Positions 1 to 11,458 are shown, numbered from the stretch's first letter. The stretch is DNA of 64,000 bases from Clostridia bacterium (GCA_017936765.1 JAGBEX010000013.1:1-64000); one strand, 5' to 3'. The notes: generated by a model not told the origin, from the letters alone. Numbers and translations: made by a program.

Positions 1-115
1 CAAAGTATCCATACCATTCATCGGTATCTTGACTCTCGGATATGATTTTATCAGCAATAGCACAAGCGTATTTATCATCTTTCGATGTCAAATTTGCAAC
101 GAGGTTTTCGTGCAT
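1..115 (-). CDS. Hypothetical protein, N-terminal fragment (AT-rich orphan)
   Basis: Reading the minus strand, ATG at 115-113 follows an AGGTGAG ribosome site at 7-bp spacing and opens a frame that runs off the left edge (38 codons seen). The protein begins MHENLVANLTSKDDKYACAI and is rich in Lys, Asp and Ile. Codons are AT-rich (AAA, GAT, ATA), unlike the GC-rich neighbours, which suggests acquisition. I do not recognise the family from this fragment. Its promoter region (129-271) is near-identical to the leader of the AT-rich orphan gene at 19036-19443, so the two genes probably belong to the same kind of acquired unit. Confidence 0.6.
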   Translation of the reverse strand, partial: MHENLVANLTSKDDKYACAIADKIISESQDTDEWYGYF

Positions 116-128
116 TAAATCTCACCTC

Positions 129-271
129 CAAATTCAAGTTTATCGCTTTCTTTCTATCACGCAGAACAAGAAATCACAAGCCAGCTAAGGTTTACGGTTT
201 CGCTTTTTCGTATGATGTAATGTAAAGGATAACTCATTCCTTTCCATCACTCTTCCTGGGGGAGCTTTTTT
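129..271 (-). repeat. 143-bp leader repeat, copy A (promoter plus hairpin)
   Basis: This stretch matches 19526-19668 closely along its whole length. Shared blocks include TTCAAGTTTA, CTATCAC, AAGCCAGC-AAGG, AAGGATAACTC, and TTCCTTTCCATCACTCT. On the minus strand it carries an imperfect hairpin at the distal end and a promoter (TTGTGA at 179-174, 17 bp, TAGAAA at 156-151) directed at the fragment gene at 1-115. The distal end abuts the stop codon of the fucosidase gene. Function as a mobile or duplicated promoter module is inference. Confidence 0.6.
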
Positions 272-1534
272 TCATTTGTAGCAATGCGCCGTCATTTCCA
301 GAATACCCGGCTCGCCGTCGTTGCTTAGTATTTCCAATTCGATGCGGGAGGCCGCCAGCATGGGCAGCACCGCAATGTGCTTGTGGCCGATGGTGCAACC
401 CTCGTAGAGCAGCACCCGGTCGGTTTTGCACACCCGCAGCCGCGCCCACAGGCGGAAGCGCTTCACCCGCTGGCCATGGGTGATATCCTCCCGGATCACC
501 ACCCGGTTCATCACCGGAACATTAGCGCTGTAGCCCCATCCGGCATGGTAATCCTCATGCTCAATGACGTACAGGCCGTCCTCCTGCTTCACTTTCCCAT
601 AGGGCAGCGGATGCTGATACACGCTGCGCCACAATTCGCCAAAGGCCTTCATCACCCGCACGTCGGCCTCATGCAGCAGACCACGGCTGTTGGGGCCTGC
701 GTTGATCAGCAGATTGGCGCTGCGGCCCACGCTCAGCTCATAGTTGCCCAGAAGTTGCTCCGGGGTGGTCAGGTCGCCTTCGTTGTCCTTGCAGTCGAAC
801 CAGCTGCTGGGGCGCAGGCGCATATCGCACTCCGCAGGCATGAAGCGAGGCTCTGCCGCCCGGCCTGCATCGTTCACCGAGAAGGCGATCTGCGTAGCGA
901 TGCAGCCGTTGTCCAGGCTGGCCGCGCCTTCCTCGTTGCCGATCCAGCGGATATCCGCACCCTCCCGCAGCACATCGCCAAAGATCAGGATGCCCGGCTG
1001 CAGCCGCCGGATCTCCGCGGTGATGCGGCAGTGGTCGTAGTTCTTCCCCTCCGAGCCACAGCCGTCCAGCCACAGATAGTCGATCTTCCCATACCCGGTG
1101 AGCAGCTCGCTGAGCTGGCTGATGAAGTATTCATCGTACTCCGCATCGGTCTGCTCCGCGTGTTCCTCACCCCATTGGGCGGGGGAATAATACAGTCCCA
1201 CCTTCATCTCCGCCCGGCGGCAGGCGTCCACAAAGGCGCGCACCACATCGCCCCCAAAGGGCGTGGCCGCCACGGAATACTCAGTATACTTGCTGGGCCA
1301 GAGGGCAAAGCCGTCGTGGTGCTTGCAGGTCATGATGGCATAGGTGGCGCCCATGGCCTTGGCGGCTTCCATCCATTGGTCGCAGTTCAGCTCCACCGGG
1401 TCAAAGGCCTGGGCAGGCATGGGCTTGCCGTCCCAGTCCTCATGCCCCGGAAAAAAGCTGCGGATGCCGAAATGAAAAAACGCACCGATCTCCCAATCCA
1501 GAAAGTCCAGCAGCTGCTGCGTGGGCTTGAGCAT
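272..1534 (-). CDS. Alpha-L-fucosidase, GH29 family
   Basis: A 420-residue retaining exo-glycosidase predicted to release alpha-L-fucose from glycans. It has the GH29 pattern: WEIGAFFHFG near residues 14-23, KHHDGFALWPS at 71-81, YYSPAQW around 115-121, and LWLDG with the likely nucleophile Asp157. No signal peptide is seen, so it should act inside the cell on imported fucosides. It is shorter than many GH29 enzymes and seems to lack a C-terminal accessory domain beyond a short beta-rich tail. An upstream in-frame ATG at 1579 exists, but that start would overlap dut. The ATG at 1534 lies 25 bp after the dut stop, with a weak AAGGGG ribosome site. It is last in the rsmA-dut-fucosidase operon. 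Confidence 0.85.
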   Translation of the reverse strand: MLKPTQQLLDFLDWEIGAFFHFGIRSFFPGHEDWDGKPMPAQAFDPVELNCDQWMEAAKAMGATYAIMTCKHHDGFALWPSKYTEYSVAATPFGGDVVRAFVDACRRAEMKVGLYYSPAQWGEEHAEQTDAEYDEYFISQLSELLTGYGKIDYLWLDGCGSEGKNYDHCRITAEIRRLQPGILIFGDVLREGADIRWIGNEEGAASLDNGCIATQIAFSVNDAGRAAEPRFMPAECDMRLRPSSWFDCKDNEGDLTTPEQLLGNYELSVGRSANLLINAGPNSRGLLHEADVRVMKAFGELWRSVYQHPLPYGKVKQEDGLYVIEHEDYHAGWGYSANVPVMNRVVIREDITHGQRVKRFRLWARLRVCKTDRVLLYEGCTIGHKHIAVLPMLAASRIELEILSNDGEPGILEMTAHCYK

Positions 1535-1559
1535 GGTACGACCCCTTTCCAAACCTTGC

Positions 1560-2042
1560 TTATTTCCCCGTGGACCCAAACCCGCCGCTGCGCTCCCCGG
1601 TGACCTCCGCTTCCTCGGCCAGGCCGAAGGGCAGGAAGATCCCCTGGCAGAAGCGCTCGCCGGGGCGGAGGGTCACCTCATGGTCGCCGCCGTTGACCAG
1701 CATGACGAGGATGTGACCCTCGTTGTCCGCGTGGACGTAATCGCTGTCGATGACCCCCACCGTGTTGGCCAGGCGGATGCCATGCTTGCGCCCAAGGGAG
1801 GAGCGGGGGCAGTTCAAAAGCACCCAGCCCGGCTCCATAAAGCAGCGGATGCCCGTGGGGATCACCGCCGTGTCGCCGGGGCGCATGGTCACCTCCACCG
1901 GGCAAACAAAGTCATAGCCCGCGCTGCCGGTGGTGGCGCGGCAGGGCAGCGGAATGTCGTCGATGTCCATCTGCACGGCATAGGCGGCTGCGTCCTGCTG
2001 ATACTGTGCTTCGGATATCCTTGCAAAGCGTGCGATGCTCAT
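1560..2042 (-). CDS. dut: Deoxyuridine 5'-triphosphate nucleotidohydrolase (dUTPase)
   Basis: This 160-residue trimeric-type dUTPase hydrolyses dUTP to dUMP and pyrophosphate, keeping uracil out of DNA and feeding dTMP synthesis. All family motifs are visible: GSAGYDF at 39-45, PRSSLG at 79-84, GVIDSDY at 96-102 with the catalytic Asp99, and the glycine-rich RSGGFGSTG at 151-159, which closes over the nucleotide. The start codon overlaps the rsmA stop as ATGA (2042-2039), so translation is probably coupled. The fucosidase gene follows 25 bp downstream. Confidence 0.95.
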   Translation of the reverse strand: MSIARFARISEAQYQQDAAAYAVQMDIDDIPLPCRATTGSAGYDFVCPVEVTMRPGDTAVIPTGIRCFMEPGWVLLNCPRSSLGRKHGIRLANTVGVIDSDYVHADNEGHILVMLVNGGDHEVTLRPGERFCQGIFLPFGLAEEAEVTGERSGGFGSTGK

Positions 2043-2887
2043 GCCTTCCCCTCCCGGAATGCCGTGTAGGCATCACTCAGCCGCGCCAGTTCCTCCAGCG
2101 TCAGCTTCTCGCCGCGGATCTTCTCGTCCAGGCCGGCTTGGTTCATCAGGCCCACGGCCTCCTCCCGGCTCATGCGGAAGGTGGCGCAGAGGTTGTTGGT
2201 CATGGTTTTGCGGCGCAGGGCAAAGGCCGCGCCCGCCACCCGGAAGAAATCCTCCTGGCACTTCACCTCAGCGGCCGGGGTCTCCCGCACAGGCAGCAGC
2301 ACAAAGGCGCTGTCCACCTTGGGCGGGGGCGTGAAGAGATGGGCAGGCACGTCCATGCCCAGCTCCGGCTCGCAGAAGTACTGGCAGCGCACCGCCAGCA
2401 TTCCCCAGCCATCATCCCCGGGCTTGGAGAGGATCTTGTCCGCCACTTCCTTCTGCACCATCAGCGCCAGGCGCTTCATGGGCAGGCCGCAGGTGAGCAG
2501 CAGGGTGATCAGGGGCGTGGTGATATAATAAGGAATGTTTGCCACCACAGACAGGGGCTTGCGCAGCGCTGATGTCACCTCCGGCAGGTTCAATTGCATC
2601 ACATCCCCCTGCACCAGGGTGAAGTTGGGCTTATCGTGCATGAAGGCCGTCAACAGCGGGATCAGCCGCTCGTCCAGCTCCACCGACAGCACATGATGCG
2701 CCGCAGCACACAGGTGCTTGGTCATGCTGCCGCTGCCGGGGCCGATCTCCAGCACGTCGTCCTCTTTCGTCACACCGCTGCACTTAACCAGCGCGGCCAG
2801 CAGGTCTTCGTCGTAGAGGAAGTTCTGCCCCAGGTTCTGCTTATATCTCAGTTGACTGTCGCGAATGCGTTCCTTGGTTTTGCTCAT
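2039..2887 (-). CDS. rsmA: 16S rRNA (adenine-N6,N6)-dimethyltransferase
   Basis: The 282-residue KsgA/RsmA enzyme dimethylates two adjacent adenines (A1518 and A1519 in E. coli numbering) in the 3' hairpin of 16S rRNA during small-subunit assembly. The SAM-binding motif EIGPGSGSMT is at 47-56 and the catalytic NIPY at 117-120. The open frame continues far upstream, but the ATG at 2887 is preceded by GGGAGGTGAG and matches the family's N-terminus with its QNLGQNFL segment. It heads the operon rsmA-dut-fucosidase and is transcribed divergently from addB. Confidence 0.95.
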   Translation of the reverse strand: MSKTKERIRDSQLRYKQNLGQNFLYDEDLLAALVKCSGVTKEDDVLEIGPGSGSMTKHLCAAAHHVLSVELDERLIPLLTAFMHDKPNFTLVQGDVMQLNLPEVTSALRKPLSVVANIPYYITTPLITLLLTCGLPMKRLALMVQKEVADKILSKPGDDGWGMLAVRCQYFCEPELGMDVPAHLFTPPPKVDSAFVLLPVRETPAAEVKCQEDFFRVAGAAFALRRKTMTNNLCATFRMSREEAVGLMNQAGLDEKIRGEKLTLEELARLSDAYTAFREGKA

Positions 2888-2905
2888 GGGTCTCACCTCC
2901 CGATG

Positions 2906-2934
2906 AGTATACCACATTTCCACCGCCGGGACAA
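2906..2934 (-). promoter_or_regulatory. Promoter of rsmA operon
   Basis: On the minus strand TTGTCC (2934-2929), a 17-bp spacer and TATACT (2911-2906) lie just upstream of the rsmA ribosome site. It is back to back with the addB promoter. Confidence 0.7.
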
Positions 2935-2936
2935 TC

Positions 2937-2965
2937 TTGAATCCATGCCCGCTTTGTGGCATAAT
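2937..2965 (+). promoter_or_regulatory. Promoter of addB
   Basis: TTGAAT (2937-2942), 17-bp spacer and CATAAT (2960-2965), 19 bp before the addB start. Its -35 box is two bases from the rsmA -35 box on the other strand. Confidence 0.65.
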
Positions 2966-2983
2966 GGACGGGAGGTGAAGGAT

Positions 2984-5900
2984 ATGCGACCAGTTCACAT
3001 TCTTGGTGGCCGCGGGGGGCAGGTGCTGCCCCATCTGCTGCAATCGATCGGCCAACGCCATGCCCAGCGCCAGCGCATCGTGCTGCTGGTGCCGGAGCAG
3101 TATACCCTCCAGGCCGAGCGTGAACTGATCCACGGGCTTGACCTGCCCGGACTCATCGACCTGGACGTGCTGTCTCCCCGGAGGCTTTCCCGCCGCGTGG
3201 CGGAGCGGGGCGGCCGTGGCAAGCTGGCGCCCCTGGATGATCGCGGGCGCTCCATGGCCTTGAGCCAGGCGCTGAACCTTTGCCGGGACGAGCTGGTGTA
3301 TTACCGCCGGGTGGCGCAGTCCCCCGGCTTGCCGGATAAGCTCTCCAGCCTGATCGCCGATATGCAGCGCTGCGGCATGACCCCTGAGGCGCTGCTGGAA
3401 CACGTAAACACCCTGCCCCAGAGCGCCACCCGCGCCAAGGAAGCCGATCTGGCCCGCATCTGGGCGGAATATGACCGCATTCTGGAAGGCCGCTTTGCCG
3501 ATGAGACCATGCAGCAACAGGAGTTGCTGCGCCGCCTGGCACCCAGCGGGGTGCTGACGGACGTATGCCTGTACGTTTACGGCTTCGACGTGCTGCCCCA
3601 GCCCATGTGCGCCCTGCTGGCGCTGGCCGCCACCCTGGCCCGGGAGGTCACCGTGACGCTGACCATGGACGCCAAGGAAGCCTATGATGGCCGCATCTTC
3701 CTGACCCAGCGGCGCAGCGCGGCAGAGCTGATCCGCCACCTGAAGGAAAAGGACATCCCCTGGGAGATGCGCTACCTGCCTCACCGGGACATTCCCGGCA
3801 AGGATGCCGCGCTTGCCCACCTGGAGCAGACCCTGTTCACCCGGCAGGAGAAGCCCTTTGCAGGCGATGGCAGCGCCATCCGCATCCATGCTTCGGCGCA
3901 CCCCTTTGCCGAGGCAGCCCACGCCGCCCAGGTGCTGCGCGCCTGGCACGATGGGGGCATCCCCTGGAGCCGCATGGCGGTGGCGCTGGCCTCCCCCGCC
4001 GGGCTGGACGGCATTCTGGCGGTGACGCTGCAGGCGGCGGGCATCCCCCACTACCTGGCCCGCAAGGACAGCGCCCTGCGCCATGGCCTGTGCCGCCTGC
4101 TGCTGGCATCCCTGCGCTGCGTGGGCGGCGGCTATGCCCAGCAGGACGTGCTGGACGCCGCCAAGAGCGGCTTCTCCCCGCTGACGGACGAGGAATCCCT
4201 TCTATTAGAAAACTACGCGCTGGAGAACGGCATCACCCGGGGCAAGTGGCAGCGCCCCTTCACCCGGGGCGATCAGGCCGAAAGCATGGAACCCCTGCGC
4301 CAGCGCCTGATGGAGCCGCTAAACATCCTCCACGACGAACTGAAAAGCGCCCGCACCGCCACCGCCTCGGTGGAGGCTGTGTTCCATCTGCTGGAAAACG
4401 TGGGCGCTTACGACCGCCTGCTGCTGCGGGAGGAGGAGCTGCTTCGCCGGGGTATGCAGGCCGAGGCCGCCCAGAACCGGCAGGTGTGGCAGATCGTGAT
4501 GGATCTGCTGGATCAGCTCCACGCGCTGCTGGGCGAGAGCCGCGCCGCCATGAAGGACATGGCGCGGTTCATCGAGTCTGGCCTCACCAGCGCGGCCATC
4601 AGCTCCCTGCCGCCCCAGCCCGATACCGTGATGGTGGGCGAGGCCGGCCACCTGATGACCGGCAGCATCGACGCCCTGCTGGTAATGGGCTTGCAGGACG
4701 GCGTGCTGAACGCTGGCATGGACAGCCTGATCACCGAAAGCGAGCGCGCCGCCCTGGCCGACGCCATGCACCGCCCCATTGGCCTGACGAGGCAGGAGCA
4801 ATCCGCCCTGCGCCAGGCAGACTTCTATCGCACCATGGCGCTGCCCCTCAAGCACCTGACGCTGACCTTCTCCCAGGGCGGGCAGGACGGCGCAGCCCTG
4901 CGCCCTGCTGGCCTCATCGCCGATGTGCAGGCGCTGTTCCCCGATGTGCGCATCACCGGCGGCGTCACCGCCGATGGCTCCGACGAGGCACCCCTGTCTC
5001 CCCTGCTGGCGCTGGATGGCCTTGCCCTGCGGCTCCGCGCCTTGGCCGACGGTCAGGACACCGACATGGATGCCCGCTGGCAGGAGGCCCTGCGCTGGCT
5101 GTGGCAGAATGAAGCCTGGCATGGCCGTATCCAGCAGGTGGTGGACAGCCTGAACACCCGGATGAACCCCGGCACCCTCACCCCGGAGCAGACCCGCCGT
5201 CTCTTCACCCAGGACACGGTGTCCATCTCCCGCTTGGAAGAGTTTGCCGCCTGCCCCTACCGGCATTTTGTGGATTACGGCCTGAAGCCCGTGCAGCGCC
5301 GCCCCTTTGTGTTTGAGGCGGACGAGCGGGGCAGCTTCTTCCACGCGGCCTTGCAGGGCTATGCCACTCTGGCCTCCGCCCTGCCCAACTGGCCCCAGGT
5401 GGAGGATGATGAGATCGACCAGATGCTGGATCGCGTCCTGTCACCCCTGACAGCCGAATGGGAGGGCGGCCCCCTGCGGGAGGACGCCATGGGTCGGCAG
5501 CTGGGCGAGAGCTACGTCCGCGCCGTGCGCCGGGCGGCCTGGTTGTTCACCCGGCACTTGCAGAACAGCCGCTTCACCACCTGGGGCGCGGAGGTCTCCT
5601 TCGGCACCGAGGGCGGTCTGCCGCCGGTGGTGCTGACCCTCCACGATGGCCGCCGCATTGCCCTGCGGGGTACCATCGACCGCATCGACCGCTATGAGGG
5701 CGACAAGGGGCTGTACCTGCGGGTCATCGACTACAAGAGCAGCCAAAAGGGGCTTGACCCGGTGCGGATGTGGTATGGCCTGCAATTGCAGCTGCTGCTC
5801 TACCTGCGCGCCGCCACGCAGATCCGCCAGGGTGCGCTGCCCGCCGGTGCCTTCTACTTCACGGTGAAGGACCCCATGGTCAGCGCCGATGAGGACGTGA

Positions 5901-6304
5901 AGGCCACCGCCGAGAAGCTCATTGCCCGCAGCCTGCACCTCAAGGGCGTGGTGCTGGCCGATGCCGAGGTGGTGGACGCCATGGACATGGACGAGAAGCA
6001 GTATTCCATCGACAAGGTGTTCAACCAGGACGGCACGGTGGCCAAGTCCGCCAACGCCCTGGAACTGGAGGAAATGAACGCTCTGCTGGATCACGCCCAG
6101 CGCACCGCCGCCCAGCTGGCCGACCGCATCCGCGAAGGCCGCATGGAGGTCTCCCCCGCCCAGGTGGAGCAATGGTCCGCCTGCGATTATTGCGAGTATT
6201 CCGCCATCTGCGGCCTTGACCCCAAGCTTCCCGGCTGCGAAAAGCGGAAGCTGGAAAGCATGAGCAGGGGCGAGCTGATGGAGAAAATTCAAACGGAATG
6301 TTGA
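2984..6304 (+). CDS. addB: ATP-dependent helicase/nuclease AddB subunit
   Basis: AddB (1106 residues) is the RexB-type partner of AddA in the complex that resects double-strand breaks for RecA. The C-terminal RecB-like nuclease is recognisable from RGTIDRIDRY and VIDYKSS. The iron-sulfur staple is intact: Cys757 in FAACPY, then Cys1067, Cys1070 and Cys1076 in a C-x2-C-x5-C cluster. The N-terminus (HILGGRGGQVLPHL) is the degenerate helicase region. An in-frame ATG at 2946 is possible, but ATG 2984 has GGGAGGTGAAGG in front of it. No addA follows, although the two genes are usually adjacent in Firmicutes. Confidence 0.92.
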   Translation: MRPVHILGGRGGQVLPHLLQSIGQRHAQRQRIVLLVPEQYTLQAERELIHGLDLPGLIDLDVLSPRRLSRRVAERGGRGKLAPLDDRGRSMALSQALNLCRDELVYYRRVAQSPGLPDKLSSLIADMQRCGMTPEALLEHVNTLPQSATRAKEADLARIWAEYDRILEGRFADETMQQQELLRRLAPSGVLTDVCLYVYGFDVLPQPMCALLALAATLAREVTVTLTMDAKEAYDGRIFLTQRRSAAELIRHLKEKDIPWEMRYLPHRDIPGKDAALAHLEQTLFTRQEKPFAGDGSAIRIHASAHPFAEAAHAAQVLRAWHDGGIPWSRMAVALASPAGLDGILAVTLQAAGIPHYLARKDSALRHGLCRLLLASLRCVGGGYAQQDVLDAAKSGFSPLTDEESLLLENYALENGITRGKWQRPFTRGDQAESMEPLRQRLMEPLNILHDELKSARTATASVEAVFHLLENVGAYDRLLLREEELLRRGMQAEAAQNRQVWQIVMDLLDQLHALLGESRAAMKDMARFIESGLTSAAISSLPPQPDTVMVGEAGHLMTGSIDALLVMGLQDGVLNAGMDSLITESERAALADAMHRPIGLTRQEQSALRQADFYRTMALPLKHLTLTFSQGGQDGAALRPAGLIADVQALFPDVRITGGVTADGSDEAPLSPLLALDGLALRLRALADGQDTDMDARWQEALRWLWQNEAWHGRIQQVVDSLNTRMNPGTLTPEQTRRLFTQDTVSISRLEEFAACPYRHFVDYGLKPVQRRPFVFEADERGSFFHAALQGYATLASALPNWPQVEDDEIDQMLDRVLSPLTAEWEGGPLREDAMGRQLGESYVRAVRRAAWLFTRHLQNSRFTTWGAEVSFGTEGGLPPVVLTLHDGRRIALRGTIDRIDRYEGDKGLYLRVIDYKSSQKGLDPVRMWYGLQLQLLLYLRAATQIRQGALPAGAFYFTVKDPMVSADEDVKATAEKLIARSLHLKGVVLADAEVVDAMDMDEKQYSIDKVFNQDGTVAKSANALELEEMNALLDHAQRTAAQLADRIREGRMEVSPAQVEQWSACDYCEYSAICGLDPKLPGCEKRKLESMSRGELMEKIQTEC

Positions 6305-6329
6305 ATTCGGAATACGGAATTCGGAATTT
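6303..6329. repeat. GAATTC-type short repeat
   Basis: Imperfect tandem copies of GAATTCGGAAT begin right at the addB stop codon. Related strings occur at 11353-11378, 11424-11458, 29387-29420 and 63574-63608. Confidence 0.7.
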
Positions 6330-6435
6330 GGTTTGTGGCACGGCGAGCGATCACAGATCGCCCCTACACTTGCTTTGACAAGCAACTAACCCACACAGAA
6401 ACAAAAGAAAAACAAAGCAGCATCCCGCCCAAAAA

Positions 6436-6499
6436 GGGAGTCCAGAGGGGCAGAATGCCCCTCTGGTGGGGTTTGGAAAGGGGCAAAGCCCCTTTCCCC
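6436..6499. repeat. Two-hairpin intergenic repeat element
   Basis: GGGAGTCCAGAGGGG/CCCCTCTGG forms one hairpin and GGAAAGGGGC/GCCCCTTTCC a second. The same layout appears at 18074-18139 (opposite orientation), 23627-23691 and 38571-38622. Confidence 0.6.
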
Positions 6500-6518
6500 G
6501 AAACGTTTTCAATACCTA

Positions 6519-6547
6519 TTGCATATTTGGGGAAAATGGGTTATAAT
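6519..6547 (+). promoter_or_regulatory. Promoter of the P-loop protein gene
   Basis: TTGCAT (6519-6524), 17-bp spacer and consensus TATAAT (6542-6547), 38 bp upstream of the start codon. Confidence 0.7.
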
Positions 6548-6584
6548 GGGGTCAGAGAAAACAACTCACAAGGAGGCGTTTCCC

Positions 6585-6995
6585 ATGATTCAGATTATCG
6601 CAGGTAAAAAAGGCTCCGGCAAGACCAAGCGGCTTATCGATATGACCAACGAGACCGCCAAGCAGGCGACCAACGATGTGATCTTCCTGGATGACGACAA
6701 CCGCTATATGTTCGACATCGATCACAAGGTTCGCTTTATCAACGCCGGTGACTATCACGTTCACACCCCCGAAATGTTCCTGGGCTTCCTCAGCGGTATG
6801 CTGAGCCAGAACTTCGACGTTGGCACCATCTTTATCGATGCCTTCACCAAGCTGTGCAAGACTGACCTGGCTGATGCCGAGCCCCTGTTCAAGACCATGG
6901 AAGAGCTGTGCGCCAAGCACGATGTGAAGTTCGTCCTGTCTGTGAGCGAAGATCCCGCGGCCATGCCCGAGTTCATGAAGGCTTACATCATCTGA
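6585..6995 (+). CDS. Small P-loop ATP-binding protein of unknown function
   Basis: A 136-residue protein with a Walker A loop (GKKGSGKT, residues 7-14) and a plausible Walker B (TIFIDAF, hydrophobic strand ending in Asp). There is no recognisable partner domain, membrane segment or DNA-binding helix. The first codon is the ATG after a consensus AAGGAGG; an upstream in-frame ATG would add residues overlapping the promoter. It stands alone with its own promoter and a terminator at 7021-7053. Its small size and bare P-loop suggest a compact NTPase or kinase-like protein; the substrate is unknown. Confidence 0.75.
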   Translation: MIQIIAGKKGSGKTKRLIDMTNETAKQATNDVIFLDDDNRYMFDIDHKVRFINAGDYHVHTPEMFLGFLSGMLSQNFDVGTIFIDAFTKLCKTDLADAEPLFKTMEELCAKHDVKFVLSVSEDPAAMPEFMKAYII

Positions 6996-7020
6996 GCCGA
7001 TCAACTGACGAAGTGAATAC

Positions 7021-7053
7021 AAGGGCGGTTGGTCAATGCCCGCCGCCCTTTTT
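7021..7053 (+). terminator. Intrinsic terminator after the P-loop gene
   Basis: AAGGGCGG at 7021-7028 pairs with CCGCCCTT at 7043-7050, followed by a T run. It lies 40 bp before thrC, so thrC needs its own start of transcription or read-through. Confidence 0.75.
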
Positions 7054-7092
7054 GCATTCTATCAAATTTTTCCGGTCAGGAGCTGATCCCCC

Positions 7093-8616
7093 ATGTCTTT
7101 CTTCTCCACCCGTGGCGGCGCATGCGTCACCGCATCCCAGGCGATCCTTTACGGCCTGGCCTCCGATGGCGGCCTGTACGTACCCGCCATGTTCCCGCAG
7201 ATCTCACGGCAGAAGCTTTCCGAGCTGGCACAGATGAACTACTGCCAGCGCGCTTCCGCCATTCTGCGCACCTATCTGGAGGACTTCACCATTCCGGAGA
7301 TCGATGCGGCGCTGGAGGCTGCCTATGCCCCCGCCAAGTTCGATGATCCTGCGGTGGCTCCCCTGCGCAAGCTGAACGATAACACCCATGTGCTGGAGCT
7401 GTTCCACGGCCCCACCCTGGCCTTTAAGGACATGGCGCTGCAGCTGCTGCCCCACCTGACCACCCTTTCCGCCCGCAAGAACGGCGAAGAGCGTGAGGTA
7501 AGCATCCTGGTGGCCACCAGCGGCGATACCGGCAAGGCCGCCCTGGAGGGCTTCAAGGACGTTCCCGGCACCAGCTGCACGGTGTTCTTCCCCACCGATG
7601 GCGTCAGCGACGTGCAGAAGCTGCAGATGACCACCACCGGCGGCGACAACACCCACGTCATTGCCATCAACGGCAATTTTGACGACGCGCAGACGGGCGT
7701 GAAGAACCTGTTCGCCTCCGAGCAGTTCAATGCTGATGTGAACAGCCGCGCCAAGGTGCTGTCCTCTGCCAACTCCATCAACTTCGGCCGTCTGGTGCCG
7801 CAGATCGTGTACTACTTCAGCGCCTATGCCGACCTGATGGCCTCCGGTGCCATCCACCCTGGCGATGCGGTGAACTTTGTGGTACCCACGGGCAACTTTG
7901 GCAACATTCTGGCGGCCTACTACGCCCGCAGCATGGGTCTGCCCATCGGCAAGCTGATCTGCGCCAGCAACCGCAACAATGTGCTGACGGACTTCTTCGC
8001 CACCGGCACCTACGATGTGCGCCGCCAGTTCTTCAAGACCAGCTCCCCCAGCATGGACATCCTCATTTCCTCCAACCTGGAGCGCCTGCTGTTTGAGGTG
8101 GCCGACCGCGAGGGCGAATTGATCGCCCAGTGGATGAAGCTCCTGAAGGAATGCGGCAGCTACGCCGTGGGCGAGCAGCGCCTGGAGTGGCTGAACAGCA
8201 TCTTCGCCGCCGGCTATGCCGACGATATGCAGACCAGCGAGGAGATCCGCACGGTGTTCGAGCAGGAGAGCTACCTGATGGACACCCACACCGCCGTGGC
8301 CAGCCACGTGCTGCGCGAGTACCGCGAAAAGACCGGCGACCAGACCATCACCGTGATCGTCTCCACCGCCAGCCCCTACAAGTTCGCTGCGGACGTGCTT
8401 TCCGCCCTGAAGGGCAAGGACGCCGCTTCCGGCCTGGACGCCTTCCAATGCTCCGAGGAGCTGGAGAAGGTTTCCGGTATGCCGGTTCCCCAGCAGGTGA
8501 AGGAGCTGCGTGAGCTGCCCGTGCGCCACAAGGCTAAGTGCGAAAAGGACGGCATGGCTCAGGCTGTGCTGGATGCTTTCGACAGCGTCACAAAAGTGGC
8601 AGAGCCACTTTTGTGA
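7093..8616 (+). CDS. thrC: Threonine synthase
   Basis: ThrC converts O-phospho-L-homoserine to L-threonine with PLP, the last step of threonine synthesis. The 507-residue length and N-terminus (STRGG) fit the long E. coli-like class. The PLP-anchoring Lys112 sits in HGPTLAFKDMA, and SGDTGKAALEGF is the phosphate-binding segment. The ATG at 7093 has AGGAG 11 bp upstream. It is monocistronic, ending near a terminator at 8789-8824. No thrB or hom lies in the window. Confidence 0.93.
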   Translation: MSFFSTRGGACVTASQAILYGLASDGGLYVPAMFPQISRQKLSELAQMNYCQRASAILRTYLEDFTIPEIDAALEAAYAPAKFDDPAVAPLRKLNDNTHVLELFHGPTLAFKDMALQLLPHLTTLSARKNGEEREVSILVATSGDTGKAALEGFKDVPGTSCTVFFPTDGVSDVQKLQMTTTGGDNTHVIAINGNFDDAQTGVKNLFASEQFNADVNSRAKVLSSANSINFGRLVPQIVYYFSAYADLMASGAIHPGDAVNFVVPTGNFGNILAAYYARSMGLPIGKLICASNRNNVLTDFFATGTYDVRRQFFKTSSPSMDILISSNLERLLFEVADREGELIAQWMKLLKECGSYAVGEQRLEWLNSIFAAGYADDMQTSEEIRTVFEQESYLMDTHTAVASHVLREYREKTGDQTITVIVSTASPYKFAADVLSALKGKDAASGLDAFQCSEELEKVSGMPVPQQVKELRELPVRHKAKCEKDGMAQAVLDAFDSVTKVAEPLL

Positions 8617-8788
8617 GTTTGCGCTCCGTCACTGTGTCCGGCGCAAGCGCCGTCCACGGCCGTTCCTCCGCGTAAGGAATGTTTTCGCCAGAGGCGAAAA
8701 CGCCCCGCCCCGTCGGCAAAGCCGCCGGATACGATTACAGTCAGAGGCGCTGCGACGCCTCCGACACCTCCAAAGTTTTTTGATAGGC
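8617..8788. other. Gap after thrC, hairpin-rich, no gene seen
   Basis: It contains several short inverted repeats (TTTTCGCC-AGA-GGCGAAAA; GAGGCG-CTGCGA-CGCCTC) like those of the intergenic repeat families here. No start codon with a ribosome site opens a credible frame. Confidence 0.5.
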
Positions 8789-8824
8789 CAAAGCCGCAGG
8801 AGCAATGCTCCTGCGGCTTTTCCT
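8789..8824. terminator. Bidirectional terminator between thrC and gyrA
   Basis: AAAGCCGCAGGAGCA pairs with TGCTCCTGCGGCTTT, with T-rich flanks. It serves the converging genes thrC (plus) and gyrA (minus). Confidence 0.8.
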
Positions 8825-8831
8825 TGTTATT

Positions 8832-11315
<2,484 letters not shown>

Positions 11316-11352
11316 GTTGCATAGGCTCCTTTTCTATCGGAGGAGATTGGCT

Positions 11353-11455
11353 GAATTCGGAATGCGTAATTCGGAATGATTTGTGTTCCGCTTGCTTGCT
11401 CCAGCGTTATGCAGAACAGTCACTTAATTCCGCATTCAGCATTCCGAATTCCGAA

Positions 11456-11458
<3 letters not shown>
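11353..11458. repeat. GAATTC-type repeats between gyrB and gyrA
   Basis: Two oppositely oriented copies (11353-11378 and 11424-11458) could pair as a long imperfect hairpin. The gyrB TAA stop (11458-11456) lies inside the second copy, so the repeat reaches into coding sequence. Confidence 0.65.

Noticed and set aside
377..1603. 408-codon plus-strand frame opposite the fucosidase
   Set aside because: Composition typical of antisense reading; the minus strand encodes intact GH29 motifs.
2888..4084. Upstream extension of rsmA to 681 codons
   Set aside because: The extension overlaps addB antisense and both promoters; the ATG at 2887 has a ribosome site and matches the family start.
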